DNA from: Elysia marginata
Lineage: Eukaryota; Mollusca; Gastropoda; Plakobranchidae
Reading direction: 5' to 3'
Assembly: GCA_019649035.1 (NCBI GenBank)
Contig: BMAT01003800.1
Span: forward strand, 83,421-113,990
DNA: 30,570 nucleotides
Positions 1 through 12,040 of this stretch are shown piece after piece. Both the position numbers and the translations under genes were made by a program. The notes below the pieces were generated by a model, which saw only the letters and a program-made list of their open reading frames with translations, was not told the DNA's origin and made no database searches. Within the stretch, counting starts at the first letter, position 1. Each line of letters starts with the position of its first letter.

Positions 1-3000
1 CTATCTTTGTCTCTCATTCTTTCTTTTTTTTTCTTTCTCACTCTTTTATTGACTTGCCTCTCTCACTCTTTTCTTTTCTCTCCTTCTCTTCGTATGTCTT
101 TTAACTTATATAAATCTCTCTCTTCTTTCTTTGTCACTTTTTTTCGCACTCTAACTCTTCCGATCTACTTTTGTTCTATTCGTTGAACCTTTAAAAGATA
201 ATAACTTTAAACTTTTCGAGTTAGATAACTATATAACTTCCTTTCGGAAATGAGTCACTCGCCACACAAAAAACGGTTTAATGTTAGAAATGTTATGGCT
301 TTTATACTCCATCCTGAGTGAGTCACAAACATAAAATTCGTTATACCTAACAATCTATTATTTGAGTCATCCATCAAGATACCACCCGCCCTCATCTAAA
401 AGCAATGTTAGGGTTACTTCAATCGCAGGTCATAACCTTTGAACTATTGACCTGTCATCTGTTAAACAATTATTACGCTCATTATTTCGGACTCCATTGT
501 TGCCTTTAATTTGATTTCAGTCTTCCGGTTTCAGTAAGCAAGTCAATGTGAGAGGCCAAGCATTGACCTTTGCCGTGAAACTGCTTTTTAAATAAGCGTG
601 GTGGTCACACGGCGTAAGATATGTTTTTTGAGTGGCAAGGCCGTGGGCGCCGAAGCTTCTATAAGTCGAGAGTTTGAATCATACCAAAAACCTTTATCGT
701 CTCCTTCAATCTACAGCTTATTTCATACCTGAAATCTTTCAATTAGTACTGATTCTTTCTTCGGTGTTCAATTCAAGTACAGCATCAACATAATTATATG
801 TGGTATCTTGATTTCTTTACAGATCCCATAATGCATTGTGTTTTTAAAAGTTAAAACCTCCTTGATCTCGAAGCCGATCTAAAATTGCCATCGTGTAGTT
901 TTGTTCTTCGATTGAACCAAACAAACTGTAAAAAATACTTAGCTTACACTGATGTTTTATTAGTTTGAGTCTTTAAAGACAGTGGAAGATATTAAAAAAC
1001 CAAAATTAAGATTGACAGACATCGTGATATTTATTGAAAATAAATTATGGCTATGATGCACCCGTGCGTCCACGCCAGTTATCTGGTTTTTCTTCGACAA
1101 TGATGTAGAACTAATTTTGTTCGACGATATCGCACAACATTCCCCATCATCTTGTAACAGACAAAATGACAATATCTTCGTCAAATAACGTCTACAAACC
1201 AGGTTTACTAAATCTTTGATCCGAAGCGCATATGGTTCGTTATATGTACAACACTGGGCTGTTAGATAAAACTGCTGATTGTGAGCCGGGATTAGGTAGA
1301 GCAAAGCTTTAGGTCAAGATTTGTGCACTGCTGGCACTAAATAGAACAAACACTTGTGGATAGCTGTCGTTTAGCCGATGATAATCCGGATTAACATAAT
1401 CATTACACTCTGTGTTTATCCGCGTTCGATTGTCTGGAACTAATTGTCTGGAAATTAGAAAGTAAGGGAGCTTGGGGTAGAAGGTGAAAAAGAGAAAGTG
1501 GGTGGGGAGTGAGACGAATAATACTATTATTTGAAAACAAATTGATAAAAACTGTATTGTGAAAGCAGATGGAAAACTAACTGTTTGAGGGAAAAAGAAA
1601 AGGTGAGAATATAAAAGGATAAGAAAAGGAAATGTAAGGAAACAATCAGTGCACGAGAGAAATAGTGCATAGAAGGGGATAGACACAGAGAAAGAGAGAT
1701 TGTGGGATATTGAGAGGGAGGGAGGGAAAGGTTAAGAATTTCTTTACTTTCCGACAGTTACTTATAACGTGAGCCTGTAACTAGGGTTCTACCAACGTTT
1801 TTCAAACTGAAACTTTAGAGAAATATCATGCACACCCAACACCAAGTAGACACGCACAGCCACTGTGCTTCGTGCTTGTACCTCACCAAGCCAGCAGAAT
1901 AAATCCATGATTCTCTTCCCACCACAAGTCTTTAGAAAAACGATACCGACATTTGAGTGACCAGCTGCAGCCGGGGATGACCTTAGGTCACCCACCTCAA
2001 AAATGCCCAGATTAAAATACCTATGGTCTGAGCCGGAAGCCTGTGGCTTATGATTTCTCGACCTGAGCTTAGAAATTCTCAAGGCACACTTAGTAAAAGG
2101 GTGAACAACCGAAAATTGAAACATTCTTTTGACATGACTTGGTTGTATTTATGGCGCCCTTATGTACACAAAAAGATTTTGGTGCACTTTGGCTTCTATT
2201 TTGTGCAAAGTTTTATGAAAATATAATAAGAGATGTCAATATATTATGTAAGTTTGTCTGTTCGGCCTTTAACTTACACTGCCTAGTTTTGATAACGTGT
2301 AAAGGCAAGGCGACGTACTAACGTTAACGAGAAAATCTCTCACTCGGCTCGCACGAAACAGGGTTCAAACACTTCAGACGTAAGGAATCTAGATCTTGCT
2401 CAGCAGAAGTGGGTTGGCGTACATCAATTGTTAAAACCGGAAATGATTGTGATTTTCTTTAATTTGTGTTAAGCTTCTGTGTGGGATGTTGCACAGTTTG
2501 ATAACTCAGAGGATGTGTTCAACTTCTGTGGCAGCCTGAATTTGTTGACCTTAATTTGCACAAAATTTAAAGTGAAAAAAGGATATTTTGTGGGAATTTT
2601 TGTGTGTGCCAAAAATGGATGTAAGTAAAATATGCTATGTCTTTTTTTCCCGTTACACTGCAAAAGTTTTAAAAAGTGTATCATGACAAACCCATCATGT
2701 CCCAATGCCCAAGTTTGAAGGCGTTGCTGTGTTGAACAATGCATTTTTTTTCTTAGATTCTTACCTTTGAAAGTTTCACAAAAATATCATCATTTTTTGG
2801 AAAGCTATTTAAACTTGATTTTTTTTTAATTACGTAGAAAAAAGAAAAAACACATTTTTAAATGCATTTTCTTAAAGACTAGGGTTGCCGACATGTGACT
2901 AATTCGCACTAGTCTCTAGACAAAAGTTCAAACTAAGCATTTTCGAACCATTCCTGCATATGTGTTTATTTTCCTAAAGCATGATAAGGTCTGCAACTTT

Positions 3001-5745
3001 TCCTATAGACCTGGAAATATACTAGATTACGCTCCAGCTTGGGGTGCGCCCTAGGCGTATTACAGGCGCGGCACTCCCTGTGAATAGATGTCAGAATTCT
3101 CTATAACTTTCAATTTATAAAAAAAATATCTTTTTACTTGATATAAAACATTCTATCTTCTAATTATTTTACAACTTGGAACTCAATAGATCAGCATCCA
3201 ACATAGTCTCCTTTTCGCTGCAGCCTTGTCCACTTCGGAGGCTTTGGGAATGGGCATACTTTTTTAGTCTAAGTTGAGCCCATAATACTGAAAAAGCTTC
3301 CTCCCACACACACAGAAACATCCTCGTATGTAGCCAACCCGTTCTCCATTAACAGTTATCCAAACTGTTTTTAACAATACCCTCTGTTAGTAAATACATC
3401 GCAAAGCATTCAGAGACTCTTAAACTCGAGCTTTGCGATATTTACAAACGGTTTAAAAGAACGTAAATTCGATTTTACGACGTTTCGTTACCGCCTACCG
3501 TGTCTTAGATTTCACAACAAAACCGCAGTTTTATGTGTTAAGACTCCTATAATTTTGTCTGTAATTGGATGTCCCACCGCGGTTTCTCTTTGTGTGGGAA
3601 AAAAGCTAATAGCTTCTAACAATCGGATATGCTTCATGCTTGATCTTTTGTCATCGGAACAGTATCCACACTCCTGTCGTAGATACTTTAATCTCAATCC
3701 CAGGTTTTATATGGGTTTATGCATCGTATCGAATGTCTCAAAACTACTGCATTAGTTTCTTTCAAAGGAAAAAAATGTCTGCCCTTTCTACCATAGCGGC
3801 TCAACGCGTTTATAATTTGTTTGCATTCGTTGGGGGTTCAAGTAAATTTCTTGTAATAACTTTCATTAAAAAATTTGTAATAATTCTTTTTTATTGTCTG
3901 TGTTCAAATCTTACCTCGACATACTGCCTTAACAAGAATGAAAATATTTTCTTCACGTCGAGGTGAGAGTAACCTTTTGGTGCGTTTAAATTTTTTAAAT
4001 CTTCCATTACATTTAATATAAGCAAAAAAACAAACAAACATGAAAGCCATCTAAACGTTTATATTAGCTTCTTTCTTCCAAGAGGGTCGTCTGATTTATT
4101 TGATATGCTCCAAGTTTCTGTCTTTAGCACAACCTATGTTCATTGTTCAATTCCAGGCCTACTTCTTAGAAAGTTGTCAGATCGAAGAAGATTGCAGAGT
4201 TCTATTAATGGTGTTTTCAAAATGTTGAACTCTTCCTTGCATTAAAGAAGGCAGAGGAGATTTATCGCCGCAGTCATGGTTTTTAGCTTGGGTTTCCCCA
4301 ACAGTTTTTGGGCTTTTCATGTCCACTAATTGTTTTCCATCAGATGTGTTTATGTCTATGTATTCGAAGGTTTAATCATATGCTTCCATTTAGTTGTCTT
4401 TCTTGAGTCGCGTTTTCAAGTTTTTCATTTTTACTCATACATTTGTTGTTTCCCACTTTACATTATGGAGATAGATTTAAGGAGAGATAGAAGGCCGCAA
4501 ACCGACGATGGGAAAGAGATAATGGGTTAATAGGAGAAAAGAGCGAGAGAGAAACGAGGTTGAAAAAGTGTACTTTTTCTTTACATTATTTTAATGCAAA
4601 CAAATTAGACCGTTCCTTCATAAAAAAAAGAAAAAAATATCTTTAGTTTCTCGAGGAGTTTAATTCCCGTCGAACAATAGAGGACATTTTGAGAGCTATG
4701 GGGGATTAACTTGAAAGAGATCCAAATCATCAACATTTCACCTTACTGTGGATCAAAATGAGAGCCATATATTTTATTCAATCGGGGAGGTACTTCGGTC
4801 ACGTAAAATGTTTGTAAGTTGCGTCTTTTCAAGGTATTCTAAATAAATAATCTGAAAGTTGTTTAGTTTTTCTTAAACAGTCGATATGAAATCAGGACAA
4901 CAGTTTTATTCTCATACCTTTGTTTGCTCAAATAAAGTATTTTATTGCCATAGAAAACATTATAAAGGCTAAATCACAAAACTGCTGCATGACTGGATAA
5001 TTCTTTTAAAAAAACATGAAAGTTTTTTCTTGATTTTACCTTTTTTGTTTGTGTGTTTTAGTAAAAGTTTTTTTCCCAAAATATTTATTGGGGTAAAGCA
5101 AACTGACGTAAACGTAACACGTTCACCTGATATTTAAACGCTATTCAACATTAGGTTTTGCTTTTGGCTGTATTTCAACAAAGACAACGGAGTATGACAT
5201 GTCAACTTCTTTTAAATGTTAATAAAAATTCATTTTATTTTCCATTCGGTGACACAAGATGCAGTTAGTATTAAGATCTGCCCACAGACTTTTGTGCTGC
5301 GAAATCATATATCTTTCAATGTCTTTTTAACAACATTGTCTCCGAAAATGTTGTATTTTACAAGTTCCCCGTACTATCTTGCTTCACAACAATTAGTTAC
5401 CGAAAAATTAACTTTGTTAGCTTTGTGGGATAATATCCTCATGGTTTTTGTTCATGCTTTTTCACTACGTTCTGTTTTTATAACTGTTAGTTATATTACA
5501 ATAAAACAAAAGTATAACATTTCGATATCGAAAACTGTTAATTGGTCAAGCACTCGTGACTGAGCAATGAACACATGCGCCTGGTGCGCAGCCAATCACT
5601 GTGTTGCGTTATAACAGTTTCCGGAAAAAATCCAGTTTTTTAATGTAAAAAAGTTGTACTTAGCACATGTATTCTTATTGTTCTAGAAAATTAAACTCTA
5701 CGGCTTATTCATGATCATTTTGCCTGTATCTCTCTATTCATACAG
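1..5745 (+). other. Upstream intron or 5' flank of the smoothelin-like gene
   Basis: No convincing exon was found on either strand. The first 170 bases are pyrimidine-rich (CTTT/TCTC type), and 1441-1740 is purine-rich on the + strand. A possible SINE remnant lies near 625-685 and a nuclear-receptor-type inverted half-site pair at 1978-1990. The rest is unstructured AT-rich DNA. Since exon A starts with a split codon, at least the part nearest 5745 is intron. Where the upstream exon and the promoter lie cannot be told. Confidence 0.6.
625..685 (+). mobile_element. Possible SINE head remnant
   Basis: AGTGGCAAGGCCGTGGGCGC followed by GAGTTTGAATC resembles a tRNA A and B box pair with sequence decay. 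No body is seen. Low confidence. Confidence 0.25.
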
Positions 5746-5888
5746 GAACACCTACAAAACCAGTCCATACTGCACATCAATCTGCTAGGGATGGAGACGC
5801 CGGTGATGGAAAACCTCCTGTAACGGATAGCGGAAGTGATGTTACTGGATATGAAGACATCACCGATGTTGGTCACCTTCAGAAATTG
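5746..5888 (+). CDS. SMTN-like: Smoothelin-like gene, internal exon A (start of smoothelin repeat)
   Basis: Internal coding exon of a smoothelin-family cytoskeletal protein. It follows a clear acceptor (pyrimidine-rich stretch ending TACAG at 5741-5745) and ends at a donor GTAAGT at 5889. Two bases complete a split codon, then 47 codons are open with no stop; the other two frames contain stops. The peptide is polar and acidic (DGDAGDGKPP, DSGSDVTGYEDITDV) and ends GHLQKL, which runs straight into exon B to form the smoothelin repeat. It ends in phase 0. The split first codon means at least one coding exon lies upstream; I could not find it within 1-5745. Smoothelins are actin-associated proteins of contractile tissue in vertebrates; a similar role here is family inference. 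Confidence 0.8.
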
Positions 5889-7315
5889 GTAAGTGGGGTA
5901 CATTCGTGTGTGGTAAATCATCCTTACAGTTTTGCTTTTTCCCCCTTCATTAACGATATTTATTTGGCTTGAACACAACTGCTGGACACAGCTACTCCTG
6001 TTTGTCCAAAAAACCTTCATTTATGCCATTATAGTTTGCCAAAAGACTATAACCCACAAAAAGAAGAACAACAAAATCAGTTATGTTCTTAAAGTGTTTA
6101 CTTATGATAAAAACAAATCAGGGATTTAAATGAAAATGGTTTGTGTAAAAGTGTTAAAATTTTGGAATGGCAAGCCCATTATACAGCCTCGATTCTACGC
6201 CAAATTATCATAATATTATTATGTTACTACTGCCGTAGAGCACAGTTTAATGTGTTCATTCACGTTTTTATTAAGTTACACCTAAGTGGGTACGGATGAC
6301 ATCCGGAATAAGTTAATATGTGTGAACTGTTTCATGAATAAATTAATTCTTTAGGCTCTTTTTTGCGCATCAATTTTATGAAAGTGTGCCACAGAGAAAA
6401 AGATAATATTGTATCTAGCTTTGCATTTTAATTGCTTGAGGAGAAATGTGCCGTGCCACGAGAACAGTTTCACTTCAAGTGTTGACTTTGTCTCGTACAA
6501 CAAACGATTTGCAAAAGTCCTGACTGTGCTTAAAGTAATACAAATTTTGTAATTAGTATACATACAGACTTCAGAAACCTTCGTGCAGCGCTGGATTTGT
6601 TAGGGATTTAAATGCGTTTTTTTACACGGCCAGAGATACTGTTAACAGTAAATGCCATGATCAATTAGCATTTTAAATTTAGAATCTCCTGCTATCGCTC
6701 GAAAGTTTTGATTTTGTTGCGTTGCATTACAACGCATTGAATTAACGATATTGTTAAAAAAAAGAACCAAAGCACAGAAGACAGTGGTTACTTAGACCCA
6801 GCAGGAAACACTTTTAGCGGTCAAGTAAAAGTATTGACCCTCCTATTTGTAGCAAGCTAAAGTCCATAGATGTGAAGAAATAGTTATTATAATCTAAAGA
6901 AAGTAATTTAGATCTGTGAATGTTATTGGACACTTATGTCTGGTTTTTAGTAGAGCATTAAATATTGAACAACTGAACCTAACAACAATTCACCAAAATG
7001 TAAAGTATAATTTAAGTCAAACGCTTTATAATACGCTTTTTAATCAGTAATCGTTGAAATCGGCACCTACACAGAAAAACAGACTGATGATGAAAGTTTC
7101 TAAAAGACGCACGCTCACACAAACAGGAGAAACAAAACACCCAAAGAGCAACCATACCCTTTTATCATAAAAGCTTTAAAGCTGTGAATCGAAAATGATT
7201 CCGAAATTGAAGGACTAAGAAAATAAATACACTAATAGACAAATGGAAATGTTATCTGTAAGACTTAATACATTTTTCATAGTTCAAAACTTTTATTGCG
7301 GTTATGTTGTTTCAG
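5889..7315 (+). other. Intron between exons A and B
   Basis: Intron of 1427 bases, GTAAGT to TTTCAG, phase 0. AT-rich, with no recognisable gene, repeat array or RNA. I see nothing notable in it. Confidence 0.75.
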
Positions 7316-7391
7316 CTGGCCCAGAGCGCATCTGCTGAGGAAAGACACAGAATCAGAAATGCTATTCGACAACTGCGACAAGCTGATATAG
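7316..7391 (+). CDS. SMTN-like: Smoothelin-like gene, internal exon B (core of smoothelin repeat)
   Basis: Seventy-six base exon between acceptor TTTCAG (ends 7315) and donor GTATGT (7392). It starts in phase 0 and carries 25 codons plus one base. It reads LAQSASAEER then HRIRNAIRQLRQADI, and the split codon with exon C gives Glu. Joined to exon A it gives DVGHLQKLLAQSASAEER..., which fits the smoothelin repeat pattern L..LL......EER..IR.AIR.LR...IE. From memory, the second repeat of human smoothelin has EERKLIRAAIRRVRAQEIE at the same place, and its preceding residues DVEEL also align. The repeat is a short predicted helical segment. A conceptual reading frame continues past the donor to 7744, but that part is an ATC-type simple repeat in the intron and should not be annotated as protein. 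Confidence 0.85.
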
Positions 7392-7524
7392 GTATGTTAG
7401 CGGATGATATTGATGCAACATTGGCCTGTCTCAATAATTGCACCACTACAAAACTACTCAAATTGTCTTTCACAGAAAGATTAAGCATCACTACCCTCAT
7501 GTGTGCTATCGGTATCAACCTTCA

Positions 7525-7735
7525 CAACATTATCATCCCCGTCATCATTAACATTATCAACATTATCATCTGTATCATCATCTACATCAACATCATAGTA
7601 ATGCGTACCATAATCAGCATCGTTCTTACACTTATAATATTCTTGCTTGTCTTTTTCAACACCATCATCAACCATAATTATTATCAGCATCATCAGTATC
7701 CCCCATTATCTTCCACAATCATCCACTATCGTCCT
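7525..7735 (+). repeat. Degenerate ATC/CAT trinucleotide-rich tract
   Basis: Irregular CATCATTAACATTATC-type repetition following exon B. It produces artificial open frames rich in Ile on + and Asp on -. No conserved protein is visible. Confidence 0.7.
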
Positions 7736-8587
7736 CCGCCTTAAGTCAGTACCAAGAGCAGCTAAGGATTAAGTTTTCTAAAAATGCACCCTTCTTCGTA
7801 CAATGACTTCTTCTTTATCAATCTTTCACATCCTCCGAGTTTTCGTTGCTCCTTCCAGGACCTTTTCAAACTTCCTTGCCATTTTATGTAGACCGTACAA
7901 TGATGGGTGGCTTGTTTTTAATTGACTCTTAGACGTCGTTTAAAAGCTGAGAAAGTAAACAGGCTTGTAGTTTTCAGTAATGAACATATTTCGTGGCTCA
8001 TTTAAATTTTTAAAATTAAATGAAATTAATTTTCTTGAAAGAGATACTATCAAATTGAAATAACAACTTTGGGTACTTCGTGCCTTTGTTAGAGTCAATT
8101 TTTTAGCGTAGTCACGTACGTTTTCCAGCCCCGCGGGATACGAGATCTAACTTTGGAGATACAAGAGCTTCTTTTCTACCTTAACCGACATTTTGACCTG
8201 GCCACGTTCTCGAACGCAAATTATCCGTGTATCCTTGTAGGGTAGCTGCCTTGTTTGTCAATGGATAGTCTTTCGTTTAAACGCACTTGCCACCCTAACA
8301 TCGCCTGCTGTGACGATCTTTCATTGAGTTCTCTCTGAACACAGAGGCTTTTGTTCCTGTTGCAAGCGAAATGTCGGAAGACGAGTTGAAGATAATAATG
8401 GTTTTTTTTTTAATTCTCGCTATTTACTTTTCATTACCATATTTTAGTTTTTTTTAATCGTTCTTTTCCCTGTTTCCATTTTTTAAAGAAATGTTTTTGT
8501 ATAACTTAAACCTTTTTTACGAAACTACAAAAAGTGTAACTATGTATTTGTTATATCTGGAATAACACTTGGATAGATAGACTGCTA

Positions 8588-8644
8588 GATAAATAGATAG
8601 ATAGATAGATAGATAGTTAGGTAGATAAATAGATAGATAGATCT

Positions 8645-8701
<57 letters not shown>

Positions 8702-8779
8702 AAGATAGATAGACAGACAGACAGATAGAGATACAGATACATACATATATAGATAACAATAATAATAAAAAAAATAATA

Positions 8780-8826
<47 letters not shown>
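8588..8826 (+). repeat. Compound GATA then AAT microsatellite
   Basis: Tandem GATA/TAGA units with GACA variants to about 8745, followed by an AAT array from about 8756 to 8826. Confidence 0.95.
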
Positions 8827-8827
<1 letters not shown>

Positions 8828-9092
8828 TCTAAATTAATATAGCCGTCTGTATAATATGCATCGATACTGGGGAAAAGTGCTCAACTAAACAATGCTTAGG
8901 AGCTTATTTATATATATACAACAATACCTTGAGTTCCTACAACGTTGTTGCGTCGTGTTGACTCTTCAGGGAACTGCTTGCGCTGCGTCACTTCCTCTGT
9001 GCCCATACAAAAGACTTTTTTACGCACCGTGCATCTGGGCCCTGGAAAGTAAAAGCTTTGTCCCCGTAGGCTTTCAATTTTGTTCTAGGTTT

Positions 9093-9197
9093 GGCTAGAT
9101 AGATAGATAGCTAGATCGACAGACGAACTGATAGACAGATAAATAGACATATATATATTATATATAAAGACGGATAGATAGATCGATAAACAGATAA
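9093..9197 (+). repeat. Degenerate GATA/GACA microsatellite
   Basis: Interrupted TAGATAGATAG units with GACA variants and a central TATATATATTATATATA palindrome. Shares its motif with the larger array 350 bases upstream. Confidence 0.85.
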
Positions 9198-10025
9198 TTC
9201 AGCTTTCGTCTAGAACATAAGCAATCTACTATAGTCCCAAAAGAGCACGTTTGGAATTTTAAGAATGCAGACATGAAATACTCTATATCATGGAACATAC
9301 TGGAAAAAGCACTACCATACTCTACTTAGACTAAACTGTGTCTATCTAGTACTGTAAATTTGCTTACAATTTAGACTTACCACTCTGTGTTTCATTCCAC
9401 TCCTTCCGGGACGCACAACTCAGACAAGCTGTTTTGCAAGTAGTTTCGTTTCGTTTTCGTCTTGTTATGGTTCTATAGTTCTAGAAGCTATTTTCTCCCG
9501 TGCTGGTCATACCTAGTTTTGAACTGGTTTATTGTTATCACTATACATTTGTTTATTTCTTTGTTGTTTTCTTGTGTGACGGTCTCTCGATAAACAAACC
9601 TGCTTGGAGGCAGTTGCCCCTGAGTGGGCATGTAGTTTTGGTTCTGCAGTTGAACGTTCTTTTGTTTACAGCAGAATCTTCTTCTATGGTTTTGTTGAGA
9701 GTGTTTTTGTTGTGGTTATAAATGATTTGCTTCATATTAGTCATGAAATGGTAGTTGAATTTTATCGTGTTGTTGTTGATGATCTTGTGCAACTTACGCT
9801 TTTCTGGGAAACATCTGTTTAGAAGTAAGAAAAATGTTTTGCCGATGTCATTGGCATCATTTTCAATATACGGTGCGTTAAAACATGTTATTTCCCTTTT
9901 CTTGTTTTCTTAATTTTCTCGTTCGTCTGTGTAAGTGTGTCGTTATTTGCGTATCTTTTTTCGATGGTTGTCGGATTGTATTCTTTGGGGGCATTATTTT
10001 ATATATATAAATATATATATATTGT

Positions 10026-10161
10026 AGTTTTTTTTTCTACAATTCTACCAACAACCTACAACACCGTTTCCTTTAAGCGTTCATTTCACCTGTCAACAAG
10101 CAAGGGTCCCACCTAGCCATGAAAATATGTGCAAGCTGAATCATAAGACATCTTTCTTTCC
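10026..10161 (+). repeat. Left arm of 136-bp inverted repeat
   Basis: Begins AGTTTTTTTTTCTACAATTC and ends ACATCTTTCTTTCC. Its reverse complement recurs at 10355-10490 with one mismatch that I can see (CTACAATTC versus CTACAGTTC) and no indels. The 193-base spacer includes a second copy of the flanking GGGGGCATTATTTTATATA sequence in inverted orientation. No transposase or coding frame lies in the arm. Most likely a foldback/MITE-like or satellite-derived element; family not recognised. Confidence 0.9.
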
Positions 10162-10354
10162 TTAATAATGTCTTCTATTGTAATCCTATGATCTGAGAAA
10201 ACAAATTCATTTATCTTCAAAACATTCTCCTAAGATAGCATATTCATAAGATATTGAGCATCAGTCTCACTTGTCACACGAAAAAAAAAACCAGCTGCAC
10301 ATATATATATATAAAATAATGCCCCCAAAGAATAAATATATATACATTGCAGCT

Positions 10355-10490
10355 GGAAAGAAAGATGTCTTATGATTCAGCTTGCACATATTTTCATGGC
10401 TAGGTGGGACCCTTGCTTGTTGACAGGTGAAATGAACGCTTAAAGGAAACGGTGTTGTAGGTTGTTGGTAGAACTGTAGAAAAAAAAACT
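10355..10490 (-). repeat. Right arm of 136-bp inverted repeat
   Basis: Reverse-complement partner of 10026-10161, same length. It begins GGAAAGAAAGATGTCTTATG and ends GTAGAAAAAAAAACT. It is preceded by GCCCCCAAAGAAT with an AT-rich run (10303-10332), itself the reverse complement of 9980-10009. CCAGCTGCA at 10291-10299 is inverted as TGCAGCTGG at 10348-10356, so several hairpins overlap here. Confidence 0.9.
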
Positions 10491-10631
10491 GCCGACCGGA
10501 CAGACTCTAGGGACCTCTTAAAGAACCTGAAAAGACAGTTTCATCCATCAGACGTGAAGTCATTAATAAATATTGAAATCGACACCGATATCAAGGATAA
10601 GAAGAAAAAGTAGGAGAAAACAACAACTTTT

Positions 10632-11115
10632 TACCAATTTACGAGTATTACTGTAGATCAACCCTGGCTCTACAGATATGCCCCCGAGACGAAGTGCCTA
10701 TCAAAACTATCAAAAAAACCTTCCGAGCCATGTCCTAAAAAAGCAAAAAGTTAACCGCACAGCACTGAAAGTCATGTTGGCTGTGTTTTGGGATGCTGAA
10801 GGTGTTATTCTGAGTGATTACCTTCATAAGAATCATGCAATCAACAGTGGATACTACTGAGTTCTTTGTAAAAAGCTCAATAATGACTAAAAAACGGTCG
10901 GCAAAACTCCAAAAAGGTGGGGGGGTTTGCAAGACAACGCACCGCCTCATACAGCAGCAATTTAAGCGGCGACTGCAGACTAATATGGATTCGAAATTTT
11001 ACTGCATTTCGCATATTCTCTCTTCTCTTTATTAAAGAGAAAACCGGATGGAACACAATTTTTTTTTGCTGAAGATCGTTTGAAGAAGCAATTAAGGGAC
11101 TTTTACTTTCAAGGT
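10632..11115 (+). pseudogene. Mariner-family transposase remnant (C-terminal catalytic half)
   Basis: Decayed Tc1/mariner DNA transposon coding sequence. Recognisable blocks in order: SITVDQPWLYRYAPETK (10644-10694; families usually have VDETWLYRYDPETK, so the catalytic Asp position is kept and the next residue is changed to Gln), then in another frame KVMLAVFWDAEGVILSDYL (about 10768-10824), then LQDNAPPHTAA (about 10926-10958, equivalent to the LHDNAPAHTA motif carrying the second catalytic Asp), then YGFEILLHFAYS (the family's CGFEILPHPPYSPD region). There is a frame change near 10737-10755, in-frame stops at about 10858 and 10888, another frame change near the G run at 10916, and more stops after 10961. 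The N-terminal DNA-binding half is not found, and I see no terminal inverted repeats. A dead, old insertion or fragment within the intron. Confidence 0.85.
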
Positions 11116-11815
11116 TTTTCTTAAGGTCAAAGGGTGATGGGGGAAATGTGCTGATCTTCATGGTGGCGATGTTAAAAATATTTGTGTGTATGAATTTTTA
11201 TGTCTCTATTTCACCTCCTTCATGGTCACGGACATACGTATTGTATGAGAAAGTTATAATAATATCCTCGTGTTGTAAAACAAATATACCGAGATAACAA
11301 GAATTTTTCAATATCTATAAATCTTAAAGCTTAACGTGTTCCTCTTCAGAGTCCAGTTATAGTATGATGATTTGAAAATTCGTATTTACCTGGTTTCATT
11401 GCATCATCAAGAATTTTTAAAAAATTGGCCTGCCCAACATACTGGATTGGGCAGAATAATTTCGTTTTTATCCTACCGTGTCAATATTTAGTGCACACTA
11501 AATTTAATGTCAGGTCACGTTGTTTTCTTTCTTTGTCATGTGTTTTTGCGAACACTAAATTTTGTTTTGAGCATGGCACAGTTAGCATAGAAACTAATGG
11601 ACGTGTCTGCCAGAAAGGTTTAATGTAAGGCTCATTTATAAATGGGGTTCGCCACTTTCAGGTTATACTCGTTTTTTTTCCAAAGTTAATGAAAAAATGT
11701 CCATAAACTGGCTTGTAGTAACTTTATCATGTAGGTTATATATTTTATTTCTGAACTGGTCGTGGTATTTAGTCTTCAATACTTCTGTCAAGATTTTCGG
11801 TAATTTCCGAGGGAC

Positions 11816-12040
11816 ATCGTTACAGCGTGACAAAGTGGTTATTGCGTCGGACTCGTGAGCAGGCCGTCGCGGGTTCGATTCCCGACCATGCCATGTTGTA
11901 ATTGCCTTGGCAATTTACCCTAACTTTCACCAATGTAACCACCTGTAAAATGGGTACCCAGCTATAAGCAAGGCTTGAACTTGTAATATGCGCCTGAAAC
12001 ATCCTGCATATAGGTTAAAAGTCGACACAGTTAATCTGAG
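11816..12040 (+). mobile_element. tRNA-derived SINE
   Basis: A tRNA-like head with an A-box region (AAAGTGGTTATTGCGTCGGA near 11832) and a canonical B box GGTTCGATTCC at 11872-11882, followed by a body with GCCTTGGCAATTTACCCTAA, then CACCTGTAAAATGGGTACC. That body resembles, from memory, a conserved central domain shared by SINEs of many marine invertebrates, including molluscs. It is not a functional tRNA: the acceptor stem does not close properly and the sequence continues into a body. The 3' end is unclear; GGTTAAAAGTCGACACAG near 12014 may be the tail. No clear target-site duplication was found. Confidence 0.75.

Noticed and set aside
4157-4212. Acceptor-like TTCCAG followed by an 18-codon open stretch
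   Set aside because: The donor is poor (GTGTTT) and the peptide has no family resemblance.
5570-5600. GC-rich half-palindrome with CCAAT upstream of exon A, as a promoter
   Set aside because: Exon A has a clear acceptor and a split first codon, so it is internal; single motifs do not support a promoter.
8588-9197. CRISPR-like array
   Set aside because: The repeats are simple GATA units without spacers.
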